Of a stretch of DNA of 13,295 bases, positions 1-7,483 are shown piece by piece; the stretch's first letter is position 1; each line of letters starts with the position of its first letter. The notes beneath the pieces are model-generated. The model did no database searches. It was given only the letters and a program-made list of their open reading frames with translations, and had not been told where the DNA came from. This DNA comes from an uncultured Pseudomonadota bacterium. GTDB taxonomy: Bacteria; Pseudomonadota; Gammaproteobacteria; Steroidobacterales; Steroidobacteraceae. The stretch spans positions 1 to 13,295 of the forward strand of contig CAITAM010000125.1 of assembly GCA_903890265.1 (NCBI GenBank). Direction: 5' to 3'. Position numbers and translations under genes: made by a program.

Positions 1-203
1 CGCGCGCGGACTGCGTGCGCCTGTGCCGTGAGGGGCCGGTCGCCGTCGTGTATCCCGAGGGGGCGTGGTATCGCGACGCGACGCCTGAAAACCTCGAGCG
101 AATCATCCAGGAGCATGTCATCGGCGGGATTCCCGTCGCCGACCTGCTGCTTGCCATGGCGCCGCTGCCGGCGCCCGTTGCACCGCCGGAGAGTGTGAAG
201 TGA
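1..203 (+). CDS. (2Fe-2S) ferredoxin domain protein, 3' part only
   Basis: This is the C-terminal end of a small thioredoxin-fold (2Fe-2S) ferredoxin; the gene starts left of the window. The frame is open from base 3 and ends at TGA 201-203. The visible part begins R-A-D-C-V-R-L-C-R-E-G-P, carrying what would be the last two of the four cluster-binding cysteines in a C-x3-C spacing. It continues with VVYPEGAWY, a segment typical of this family, then a helix (ENLERIIQEHVIGG) and a proline-rich tail. Proteins of this family carry one 2Fe-2S cluster and probably serve in cytoplasmic electron transfer; their partners are generally unknown. The stop codon overlaps the GTG start of the quinone reductase gene by 4 bases, so the two are probably translationally coupled. 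The GTG at 15 is internal and not a likely start. Confidence 0.8.
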   Translation, partial: RADCVRLCREGPVAVVYPEGAWYRDATPENLERIIQEHVIGGIPVADLLLAMAPLPAPVAPPESVK

Positions 204-1189
204 GCAATTCGATCGAAGTCAGTGGTATCCAGATCCGGTCCACTGGCGGCCCCGAGGTCCTTGAGTGGGTTTCGTTCGCCGTGCCAGCACCCGCCCGCGA
301 CGAGGTTCGGGTCCGTCACACGGCCATCGGCGTCAATCTCATCGATACCTACGACCGCACGGGGCTCTACCCGATGCCGCTTCCGGCGTCGCTCGGTCGC
401 GAGGCCGCGGGCGTCGTCGACGCGGTCGGCAAGGGCGTGAAGGGCTTTGCCGTCGGCGACCGCGTCGCCTACGTCGCCCAGGTGCCGGGCTCCTACGTCG
501 GCGCGCGTAACATCAAGGCCGCGCGCCTCGTGCACGTGCCGGCCGGTGTCAGCGACGAGCAGGCCGCTGCCGTGATGCTGAAGGGCCTGACGGCCCAGTA
601 CCTGCTGCGGCAGACCTACAAAGTCAGGAGAAAGGATCCCATCGTCGTCACGGCGGCGGCGGGCGGCGTGGGGCTGCTCCTCCTGCAGTGGGCGCGCCAT
701 CTCGGCGCGCACGTGATCGCGGTGGTCGGCAGCGATGCCAAGGTCCCGATGGCGCTCGAGCACGGCGCCGATGACGTCATCGTCTCCTCGCGCGAGGACA
801 TGGCGCAGCGCGTGCGGGAACTGACCCGAGGCAAGGGAGTGCCGGTCGTCTACGACTCGGTCGGCAAGGACACGTTCACCGCCTCGCTCGACTGCCTGCG
901 GCCACGCGGCCTTATGGTGTCTTACGGCAACGCTTCGGGTCCCGTACCACCCGTCTCACTGCTCGAGCTGTCGCGGCGCGGATCGCTGTTCGTGACGCGG
1001 CCAACGCTCTATCACTACATCGCCTCGCGTCGCGAGCTCGACCGCGCGAGCCGCGAGTTGTTCGATCTCCTTGAGCGCGGCGTGCTGAAGATCGTGGTCG
1101 GCGGCCGCCATGCGCTGCGGGATGCCGCGGCCGCGCATCGCGACATCGAGTCACGCAAGACCGTCGGATCGCTGGTACTCGTTCCCTGA
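200..1189 (+). CDS. qor: NADPH:quinone oxidoreductase, zinc-independent MDR family
   Basis: A 329-residue medium-chain reductase of the Qor type, which reduces quinones or other electrophilic enones with NADPH in the cytoplasm. The N-terminal GroES-like domain (about residues 10-125) has the family segments TAIGVNLIDTYDRTGLYP, GREAAGVV and VGDRVAY. It lacks the structural zinc cysteine cluster of the alcohol dehydrogenases. The Rossmann domain has the nucleotide-binding motif AAAGGVG at residues 152-158, as in E. coli QorA. The length matches the family (about 325). The GTG start at 200 is preceded by GGAGAG (188-193) at a spacing of 6 bases and overlaps the upstream ferredoxin stop, which suggests one operon. 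A redox partnership with the ferredoxin is possible but not shown. The exact substrate cannot be read from sequence. Confidence 0.92.
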   Translation: MSNSIEVSGIQIRSTGGPEVLEWVSFAVPAPARDEVRVRHTAIGVNLIDTYDRTGLYPMPLPASLGREAAGVVDAVGKGVKGFAVGDRVAYVAQVPGSYVGARNIKAARLVHVPAGVSDEQAAAVMLKGLTAQYLLRQTYKVRRKDPIVVTAAAGGVGLLLLQWARHLGAHVIAVVGSDAKVPMALEHGADDVIVSSREDMAQRVRELTRGKGVPVVYDSVGKDTFTASLDCLRPRGLMVSYGNASGPVPPVSLLELSRRGSLFVTRPTLYHYIASRRELDRASRELFDLLERGVLKIVVGGRHALRDAAAAHRDIESRKTVGSLVLVP

Positions 1190-1260
1190 GTCACGCAGGG
1201 TCGGCGGCCCGGCGCCGCGCCCTGTTGCCGCCTGGGTTCATCTGCTCTGAGGGCTGCAAC

Positions 1261-3048
1261 ATGACGATGCGGGCAATCGGTTCGGGGCTCGGTGGCGCGC
1301 CGGCGGCGGTCAGGGCCGCGGTGGTTGCCGGGGTGGTGGGGGTACTCGGCGTGGTGGCGGTCGCGCCGGCCCGTGACATCCGTCGCCCGGAGTTCGACGT
1401 CGTGATCGAGCACGGGCGCGTGATTGACGGCACGGGCGCCCCCTGGTTCTACGGCGATGTCGGCATCAAGGCCGGACGCATTGTGGCGATCGGTACGCTG
1501 CGCGATGCCGTGGCCCGACAGCGCATCGATGCGACCGGCCGCGTCGTTGCGCCCGGCTTCATCGACATGCTCGGGCAGTCCGAGTACTCGGTGCTGGTCG
1601 AGCCCCGCCTGCCAAGCAAGGTCTACCAGGGCATCACGACCGAAATCACCGGCGAGGGCAACTCGGTCGCGCCGGTCAACGACGCGATCGCGCGCGCCAA
1701 CGAGCCCCAATATGCGCATTTCAGGATCACGCGGGACTGGAACGACTTCAGCGGCTACTTCGCGCGCCTTGAGCGCCAGGGTCTGGGCATCAACGTCGCG
1801 TCCTACGTCGGCGCCACCACGGCACGGGAAATGGTGATCGGCTACGCCGATCGCAAAGCCACTCCCGAGGAGATCACGAGGATGCGCGAGCTCGTCGCAA
1901 CCGCGATGCGCCAGGGTGCGGTCGGCGTGTCGAGCTCGCTCGAGTACGCGCCGGCGCCCTATGCCAGCACCGAGGAACTCATCGCGCTGGCTGACGTTGC
2001 CGCAGGTTTCGGCGGCATTTATGCGACGCACATGCGCTCGGAGCAGGACGACATCCTGGCCTCGATCGACGAGACCATCCGGATCGGTCGCGAGGCGCAC
2101 GTGCCGGTCGAGATCTGGCACCTCAAGGCCGGCGGCGTCAGGAACTTCGGCCTGATGCCCGAGATCGTCGGTCGCATAGAACGCGCCCGCGCTTCAGGGG
2201 TCGACATCGCGGCCGATACCTACGCCTACCCGGCCTGGGCCAACGACCTGTCGGCGTTCATCCCGCCCTGGGCGCACGACGGCGGCAATACGGCCCTCGT
2301 CAAGCGGCTGTCCGATCCGGCGATCCGCACGCGGCTGCGTCAGGAGCTCGAGACCTCAAGCGCTGGCTGGGACAACGAATGGCAATCGGTATCGGGGCCG
2401 GAGGCCATTCTGATTTCCACGGTCCTGAACCCGTCGCTGCATGGCCTGCAGGGGCACACGCTCGCCGACATCGCCCGCAGCCGGGGTAAGGATCCGATCG
2501 AGACGCTGTTCGATATTCTTGTTGAGGACCACGCCAACACTCAAGTTGCCGTCTTCGGGATGGCGGAGCCCGACGTGGCGCTGGCCGCCGTCCAGCCCTG
2601 GGTGTCCTTCTGCAACGACAGCGAGGGCACCTCAACCGAAGGGCTGCTCGGTAATGATTACCCGCACCCGCGCGCCTACGGCACGTTCCCGCGCGTGCTG
2701 CGCAAGTACGTGCGGGAGGAGCGCCGGCTGTCGCTCGAGGAGGCCATCCGGAAATTCACCAGCCTGCCGGCATCACGGCTGCGCCTCGCCGATCGCGGCG
2801 TGCTGAAGTCGGGCCAGTGGGCGGACGTCGTGGTCTTCGATCCGGCGACCGTGACGGACAAGGCGACGTTCGAGGCGCCGAATCAGCTCTCCGAGGGCAT
2901 GCAGTGGGTGCTGGTCAATGGCGTGCCCGTCATCGCCGACGGCAAGCTCACCGGTGCCCTGCCGGGCGCCGTGCTGCGCGGGCCGGGCTATCTCGCGCCA
3001 GGACCCGCGCCAGGACCCGCGCCGGGCCGTCGCGCTAGCGCTCCGTGA
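1261..3048 (+). CDS. Exported amidohydrolase, N-acyl-D-amino-acid deacylase-like, variant metal site
   Basis: A 595-residue protein of the amidohydrolase superfamily, closest to D-aminoacylase / N-acyl-D-amino-acid deacylases. I chose ATG 1261 because GAGGG (1249-1253) lies 7 bases upstream; a TTG at 1225 in frame has no such site. The start gives a plausible Sec signal: a basic n-region, a hydrophobic stretch at about residues 20-35 and an AxA-like site near VAPA. The amidohydrolase core follows: VVAPGFID at about 95-102, THMR (His257), WHLKAGG (His287), and an Asp in FCNDSEG (Asp453). The HxH/HxD expected straight after GFID is replaced by MLGQSE, and the metal cysteine in the usual G-N-C-G is replaced within TGEGN (131-134). 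The tail is Pro/Gly/Ala-rich. Substrate and even catalysis are uncertain; a periplasmic or secreted amide-cleaving enzyme is the family expectation. The 3' end overlaps the GST gene by 14 bp. Confidence 0.85.
   Translation: MTMRAIGSGLGGAPAAVRAAVVAGVVGVLGVVAVAPARDIRRPEFDVVIEHGRVIDGTGAPWFYGDVGIKAGRIVAIGTLRDAVARQRIDATGRVVAPGFIDMLGQSEYSVLVEPRLPSKVYQGITTEITGEGNSVAPVNDAIARANEPQYAHFRITRDWNDFSGYFARLERQGLGINVASYVGATTAREMVIGYADRKATPEEITRMRELVATAMRQGAVGVSSSLEYAPAPYASTEELIALADVAAGFGGIYATHMRSEQDDILASIDETIRIGREAHVPVEIWHLKAGGVRNFGLMPEIVGRIERARASGVDIAADTYAYPAWANDLSAFIPPWAHDGGNTALVKRLSDPAIRTRLRQELETSSAGWDNEWQSVSGPEAILISTVLNPSLHGLQGHTLADIARSRGKDPIETLFDILVEDHANTQVAVFGMAEPDVALAAVQPWVSFCNDSEGTSTEGLLGNDYPHPRAYGTFPRVLRKYVREERRLSLEEAIRKFTSLPASRLRLADRGVLKSGQWADVVVFDPATVTDKATFEAPNQLSEGMQWVLVNGVPVIADGKLTGALPGAVLRGPGYLAPGPAPGPAPGRRASAP
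2995..3023 (+). repeat. In-frame 12-bp tandem repeat in the deacylase tail
   Basis: GCGCCAGGACCC occurs twice in direct succession (2995-3006 and 3007-3018), followed by a degenerate third start GCGCC. It is in frame and encodes Ala-Pro-Gly-Pro twice (residues 579-586) and then Ala-Pro-Gly-Arg, just before the stop. The 12-bp unit can change copy number without shifting frame, so the tail length may vary between strains. It probably forms a flexible, non-catalytic tail. Confidence 0.85.
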
Positions 3049-3643
3049 TCGGCGCGTAGCCCGGCTGCGCTTCCACCTGTGTCAGCCACTGGCGGACGGC
3101 CGGGTAGCCGTCGAGGCTGAAGCCGCCCTCCGCGGCGACGTGCGTGTACGCGTAGAGCGCGATATCGGCGAGCGAATAGCGGTCGGCGACGAGGAAGCGG
3201 CGGCCGCTAAGGCCAGACTCAAGCACCGCCAGCGCCTCGTGGCCAAGCCTGAGCTTGTCTTCGAGGCGCTGCCCGAGCTCGGCCGGCGTCTGGCGCAGCG
3301 ATTGCAGCCAGAAGCGCGCCGTGCCGAGATTGGGCTCGAGGTTGTACTGCTCGAAGCACATCCAGGCCGTCATCTGGGCGCGCTCGAATCGGTCGGCGGG
3401 CACGAGGAACGAGCCCTCGGCGAGAAAGCCGATGATCGCGTGGCTTTCCGCGAGGTAACCGTGGCCAGGGACCTCGAGGAGCGGAATGCGCCCGTTCCGG
3501 TTGCGTGCGAGGAATTCCGGGGTCCGGCTTTCGCCGCGCTTGAGGTCGATATCGACCAGCTCGTACGGCAGTCCCAGCTGCTTGAGAACGAGGCGTACCT
3601 TGTAGCCGTTTCCCGAGGGCAGGTAATCGTACAGGCGATACAT
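3035..3643 (-). CDS. Glutathione S-transferase family protein
   Basis: A 202-residue cytosolic GST that would conjugate glutathione to electrophiles or act as a related thiol-dependent enzyme. The N-terminal thioredoxin-like domain (1-75) opens with MYRLYDYLPSGNGYKVRLVL, where Ser10 sits in the position of the catalytic serine/cysteine. It has the cis-proline in RIPLLE (Pro54) and the glutathione-contact pair in AESHAI (Glu66-Ser67). The all-helical C-terminal domain includes the conserved helix start YSLADIALYAYTHVA near residue 155. The length is normal. The ATG at 3643 has GGAG 6 bases upstream. It lies 19 bp downstream of ilvN on the same strand and is probably cotranscribed with it. Its 3' end overlaps the convergent deacylase gene by 14 bp, leaving no room for a separate terminator. 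The specific GST class and substrate are not identifiable. Confidence 0.92.
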   Translation of the reverse strand: MYRLYDYLPSGNGYKVRLVLKQLGLPYELVDIDLKRGESRTPEFLARNRNGRIPLLEVPGHGYLAESHAIIGFLAEGSFLVPADRFERAQMTAWMCFEQYNLEPNLGTARFWLQSLRQTPAELGQRLEDKLRLGHEALAVLESGLSGRRFLVADRYSLADIALYAYTHVAAEGGFSLDGYPAVRQWLTQVEAQPGYAPITER

Positions 3644-3662
3644 CGTCTGCTCCGTCGCGCGC

Positions 3663-4154
3663 TCAGGTAGTCGCCGGGGCCTTCAGTCCAAGCCCGAGGG
3701 CGCCGCTGCGAACCACGTCGAGGACCGTGCCGAACTGGCTGGCCGCCGCGATGAAATGGTTGACCTGGGCTTCGCTGCTGGTCAGCTCGACGACGAAATT
3801 GGCGAGCTGTGCCGACAGGATCCGCCCGCCGGCCTCGGTGATCAGCGTCGTCAGGCGCGCCAGCGACGATTCGCCGACGCTGAGCTTGAGCAGCAGCAGT
3901 TCGCGCTCGAGGTGCTCGCCGCGGGTCATGTCGGTGACATCGACCACGTCGATCAGCTTCTGCAGCTGCGCCAGGATCTGGGCAATGGCGGCGTCGTTGC
4001 CGGTCGTGACCAGCGTCAGCCGCGACATCGCGGGGTCGTCCGTCGGCGCCACGGACAGCGACTCGATGTTGTAGCCGCGGGTGGAAAACAGTCCGGCGAC
4101 GCGGGTGAGTGCGCCCGCCTCGTTTTGCAGCTGTACGGCGATGATATGACGCAT
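3663..4154 (-). CDS. ilvN: Acetolactate synthase small (regulatory) subunit
   Basis: A 163-residue regulatory subunit of acetolactate synthase (also called IlvH). It activates the catalytic large subunit and confers feedback inhibition by valine or related amino acids. The N-terminal ACT domain (about 2-76) has the family signature RHIIAVQLQNEAGALTRVAG, then FSTRGYNIESLSVAPT. The C-terminal small-subunit domain runs from about residue 80 (RELLLLKLSV) to 158. Length matches IlvH/IlvN (about 160-165). The ATG at 4154 is preceded by GGAG at 7 bases. The gene is divergent from the large subunit gene, whereas most bacteria place it directly downstream of ilvB/ilvI. GST follows it on the same strand. 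The symbol ilvH would be equally valid. Confidence 0.95.
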   Translation of the reverse strand: MRHIIAVQLQNEAGALTRVAGLFSTRGYNIESLSVAPTDDPAMSRLTLVTTGNDAAIAQILAQLQKLIDVVDVTDMTRGEHLERELLLLKLSVGESSLARLTTLITEAGGRILSAQLANFVVELTSSEAQVNHFIAAASQFGTVLDVVRSGALGLGLKAPATT

Positions 4155-4300
4155 CCGTGGGCTCCGCGCCCGGGTGTTTCCGGCGCCTCTGCCGGAGCAT
4201 ACCGCTGAATTTGTTGCGCTGCATGGACGGAGTCGGGGCGGGGTTGTTACTCTCGGGGACCGGCCCGCGCCGATAGCATGAATTTCCCGAGAAAACGACC
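4155..4300. promoter_or_regulatory. Divergent control region between ilvN and the acetolactate synthase large subunit gene
   Basis: These 146 bp separate the divergent starts of the two acetolactate synthase subunit genes, so promoters for both directions should lie here. It holds a hairpin-forming inverted repeat, TCCGGC (4179-4184) and GCCGGA (4191-4196) with a 6-base spacer, on the ilvN side. A somewhat AT-richer patch lies at about 4200-4215. I could not identify a convincing -35/-10 pair. The hairpin could be an operator half-site pair or simply a feature of the ilvN leader. No attenuator-like leader peptide rich in branched-chain codons is visible. Confidence 0.4.
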
Positions 4301-6139
4301 GTGAAACACCCCGAACCGACCCAGACCCCGACGGAGCCGACCACCGCGAGGCCGCTGTCCGGCGCCGAGATCATCGTCCGCGTGTTTGCCGACGAGGGTG
4401 TGGACGTCATTTTCGGCTACAGCGGCGGCGCCATCCTGCCGACGTACGACGCGATTTTCGTTCACAACCGGGATAACCCCGACCGGCCAATGCCGCTGAT
4501 CGTGCCCGCCAACGAGCAGGGCGCGGGCTTCATGGCGGCAGGCTACGCCCGGGCCAGCGGCAAGGTGGGCGTGTGTGTCGTCACGTCCGGTCCCGGGGCG
4601 ACCAACACGGTGACGCCGGTCCGCGACTCGCTGGCGGACTCCGTGCCGATGGTGGTCATCTGCGGTCAGGTACCGACGGCCGCGATCGGCACCGATGCCT
4701 TTCAGGAAGCGCCGGTCGCGGCCCTCATGGGATCGGTGGCGAAGCACGTCTTTCTCGTCACCGACCCGACCCTGCTGGAAGCGACCATCCGTACCGCCTT
4801 CGAGATCGCCCGTACCGGCCGGCCGGGTCCCGTGGTTGTCGACGTGCCGAAGGATGTGCAGAACTGGCAGGGCAGCTACGCCGGCAAAGGCACCCTGCCG
4901 ATTCCCGGCTACCGCAAGCGCCTTGCCGTCGTGAACGAGAACGAGCTCTCGGCAGACAGTGCGCGGCGCTTTCTGGATCTCTTGGCCGCCGCCGAGCGGC
5001 CGCTCATCTATGCCGGCGGCGGCGTGGTCAATGCCGGGGCCGCGGCCGCACTCACCGCGTTCGCGACGGCGTTCAACATACCGGTCGTCACAACCCTGAT
5101 GGGCATCGGTGCCATAGACACCATGTCGCCGCTGTCGATGCGAATGCTCGGGATGCACGGTGCCGCGTTCGCCAATTACGCCGTGGAGGACTGCGATTTT
5201 CTCATCGCGCTGGGCGCGCGCTTTGACGATCGCGTGGCGGCCGTGCCCTCCCGGTTCGCGCCGCGCGCCAAATCGATCGCGCATTTCGACATCGACGTGT
5301 CGGAGATCAACAAGGTCAAGCGCGTGGACTTTCATCACGTGGGCCCACTGGCCACCGCCCTCGAAACCATCGTGCGCGAGGGCAGAGGGCGTGCTGCCCT
5401 CCCGGATTACGCCAGCTGGAACGCGCACTGCGCCGAGCTCAGGTCACGGCATGCGATGGACTACGACCGGGCAAGCCCGCTGATCCAGCCGTACTACGTG
5501 ATCGAGGAAATCAATCGCCATACGAAGGGGCGGGCAATCATCGCCACCGGTGTCGGCCAGCACCAGATGTGGGCTGCTCAGTATTTCGACTTCGGTGGTC
5601 CACGGCAGTGGCTGACGTCCGGCAGCATGGGCACCATGGGTTTTGGTCTGCCGGCGGCGATCGGCGCCCAGTTCGCCCATCCCGACACGCTGGTCATCGA
5701 CATCGATGGCGACGCCAGCATCCGAATGAACCTGGGTGAACTGGAGACCGTGACCACCTACGACCTGCCGGTCAAGGTCGTCGTCCTGAACAACTTCGGC
5801 GACGGCATGGTCAAGCAGTGGCAGAAGCTGTTCTTCAAGGGGCGGCTGTCGGCCAGCGACAAGTCCCTGCACAAGAAGGATTTCATCCGTGCCGCCCAGG
5901 CCGACGGCTTCCGCTTCGCGAAGCGCCTCGAGCACAAGGCCGACGTGCCACGTATCGTCGAGGAGTTCGTCAACTTCGAGGGCCCGGCATTCCTCGAAGT
6001 CTTCATCGACCCCGAGGCCTGCGTCTACCCGATGGTCGGCCCGGGGCAGTCCTACGACGAAATGATCACCGGCGATCACATCGTGGGGCGCAGTGAGCCC
6101 GGCGCCGTGAAGCCGCCCGATTCGTCGGAGATGTTCTAG
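4301..6139 (+). CDS. ilvB: Acetolactate synthase, catalytic large subunit
   Basis: A 612-residue ThDP-dependent enzyme that condenses two pyruvates to 2-acetolactate, or pyruvate with 2-oxobutanoate on the isoleucine branch. The ThDP-activating Glu72 is in ANEQGAG. TSGPGATN, IGTDAFQEAP, RPGPVVVD and GARFDDRV follow. The C-terminal domain has TGVGQHQMWAAQ, GTMGFGLPAAIG and the ThDP/Mg motif GDAS (470-473) through to Asn497-Asn498. The herbicide-site tryptophan Trp507 is in VKQWQ. Variant features are GYSGG instead of the usual GYPGG, GDAS instead of GDGS, and LNNFGDGMVKQW plus a lysine-rich stretch after it. The GTG start is the only reasonable one: an in-frame TAG lies at 4274 and no other start intervenes; the ribosome site is weak. 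A hydrophilic N-terminal tail of about 18 residues precedes the conserved part. The symbol ilvI/ilvG cannot be excluded. Confidence 0.93.
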   Translation: MKHPEPTQTPTEPTTARPLSGAEIIVRVFADEGVDVIFGYSGGAILPTYDAIFVHNRDNPDRPMPLIVPANEQGAGFMAAGYARASGKVGVCVVTSGPGATNTVTPVRDSLADSVPMVVICGQVPTAAIGTDAFQEAPVAALMGSVAKHVFLVTDPTLLEATIRTAFEIARTGRPGPVVVDVPKDVQNWQGSYAGKGTLPIPGYRKRLAVVNENELSADSARRFLDLLAAAERPLIYAGGGVVNAGAAAALTAFATAFNIPVVTTLMGIGAIDTMSPLSMRMLGMHGAAFANYAVEDCDFLIALGARFDDRVAAVPSRFAPRAKSIAHFDIDVSEINKVKRVDFHHVGPLATALETIVREGRGRAALPDYASWNAHCAELRSRHAMDYDRASPLIQPYYVIEEINRHTKGRAIIATGVGQHQMWAAQYFDFGGPRQWLTSGSMGTMGFGLPAAIGAQFAHPDTLVIDIDGDASIRMNLGELETVTTYDLPVKVVVLNNFGDGMVKQWQKLFFKGRLSASDKSLHKKDFIRAAQADGFRFAKRLEHKADVPRIVEEFVNFEGPAFLEVFIDPEACVYPMVGPGQSYDEMITGDHIVGRSEPGAVKPPDSSEMF

Positions 6140-6148
6140 ATCGCGCCA

Positions 6149-7417
6149 GTGCCGACGCCAGTGCCACCGGCCGGGCCACCGTCGCTTGCCGAGGCACTGC
6201 CGGTCTGGGCCGGCATCGGGGCGGCCTCGTTCGGGGGACCGGCGGCGCAGATCGCCATGCTGCACCGGGAAATTGTCGAGCGGCGTGCCTGGGTCGACGA
6301 AGCCGAGTTCCAGCAGGCGCTGAACCTGTGCATGCTGCTGCCGGGTCCGGAAGCCCTGCAGCTCGCGATCTACCTCGGCTGGCGCTTGCACCGGGTTCGT
6401 GGCGCGCTGATGGCCGGCGGGTTGTTCCTTCTGCCGGCCGTACTGTTGCTCGGCGTCCTGTCCTGGGCCTACGTGCGGTACGGCCGGGTGCCGGCCGTGG
6501 CCGGCGCCCTGCTCGGACTTGAGGCCGCGGTCGTCGTCCTCATTCTCGCGGCCGTCCTGCGACTCGGGCGCCGGTCGCTGGATACGCTGGCCAAGCGCCT
6601 GATTGCGCTGGGTGCCTTCGCCGCGCTGACGCTGACGTCGCTACCCTATCCCCTGCTGCTTGGCGCCGCCGCACTGCTTGGCATGGTGTTCCGCCGCCCG
6701 GAGCGGCGCGACGGCGGGAAGAGCCAAGCGGCGAGCTCGCGCATTCCCTCCCGTCCACTGCTCACCCTCGGTACCGGGATCGTGCTCTGGCTCGTGCCGC
6801 CGCTCGGACTCGTGGCAGCGGGACTCGACGGCGTGCCCCTGCGGCTCTACCTCGTGCTGACGCGCGCCGCGCTCCTGACCTTCGGCGGCGCCTACGCGAT
6901 CGTCCGGTACGTGTCGGCCGACTTCTCCCAGACGCTCGGCTGGCTGACGCCGGAGCAGAGCGTGGTTGGTCTCGCGCTCGCCGAGACGACACCCGGTCCG
7001 CTGATGATCGTTCTGCAGTATTTCGGCTTCATGGCCGGCTGGAACCATCCCGGGTCGCTCGGGCCCGAGGCCGCTGCATTCCTCTGTGCCGCGCTCGCCA
7101 GCTACGCCTGTTTCCTGCCTTCGTTCGTGATCGTGCTGCTGGCAGCGCCGTATCTTGGCGTCCTCGGGCGCTCGCCACGGGTCGGCGCCGCGCTGGGCGG
7201 CGTCACGGCCTTTGTCGTCGGCGTTATCGCGAGCCTCGGCGTCACCGTCGCTGCAACCGTGCTGCTGCATGCCGATACCCACGCGCCCCGCTGGCCGGTC
7301 CTTGCCCTATCATTGCTGACAGGGGTCCTGCTGCGTGCTTCACAGGCGCCCCTGTACCTTGTGATGCTCGTGGCCGCCGGGGCTGGCCTGGTCGCGACCG
7401 CGTTTGGATTCCTATGA
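6149..7417 (+). CDS. chrA: Chromate transporter, two-domain ChrA family
   Basis: A 422-residue inner-membrane protein of the CHR (chromate ion transporter) family. It has two homologous halves: the first (about 14-180) begins with ASFGGPAAQIAMLHREIVERR and LPGPEALQLA; the second (about 225-415) has LTFGGAYAIVRYV (Phe245-Gly-Gly) and ETTPGPLMIVLQYFGF near residue 280. Several long hydrophobic segments fit about 10-12 membrane spans, with a charged loop near residues 180-200 between the halves. Members expel chromate, and some are thought to move other oxyanions, so chromate is the family expectation only. It begins 9 bp after the large acetolactate synthase gene with no good ribosome site (the only GGAG lies 18 bases away), so it is probably translated by coupling. 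A second in-frame GTG at 6161 is an alternative start. Confidence 0.88.
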   Translation: MPTPVPPAGPPSLAEALPVWAGIGAASFGGPAAQIAMLHREIVERRAWVDEAEFQQALNLCMLLPGPEALQLAIYLGWRLHRVRGALMAGGLFLLPAVLLLGVLSWAYVRYGRVPAVAGALLGLEAAVVVLILAAVLRLGRRSLDTLAKRLIALGAFAALTLTSLPYPLLLGAAALLGMVFRRPERRDGGKSQAASSRIPSRPLLTLGTGIVLWLVPPLGLVAAGLDGVPLRLYLVLTRAALLTFGGAYAIVRYVSADFSQTLGWLTPEQSVVGLALAETTPGPLMIVLQYFGFMAGWNHPGSLGPEAAAFLCAALASYACFLPSFVIVLLAAPYLGVLGRSPRVGAALGGVTAFVVGVIASLGVTVAATVLLHADTHAPRWPVLALSLLTGVLLRASQAPLYLVMLVAAGAGLVATAFGFL

Positions 7418-7483
7418 CGTCCGCTCGTCCCTGTCCGCCGGGGCGCGGGCGTTCGGCCTGCCTATCGATCTGAGGAGCTGGAT

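Noticed and set aside
1015..2121. A long open frame on the - strand (about 368 codons) opposite the quinone reductase and deacylase genes.
   Set aside because: High-GC antisense shadow: composition is Arg/Asp/Gly-rich without a family pattern, and the + strand carries two clear genes.
4278..4304. A tiny open frame reading MNFPRKRP whose TGA overlaps the GTG start of the large acetolactate synthase gene; possible leader peptide.
   Set aside because: It has no ribosome site and no run of Ile, Leu or Val codons as ilv attenuator leaders have, and no terminator/antiterminator pair follows it. Probably chance.
4247..5428. A 393-codon - strand open frame opposite the acetolactate synthase large subunit gene.
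   Set aside because: Histidine- and arginine-rich antisense shadow of a conserved gene, with no recognisable domain.
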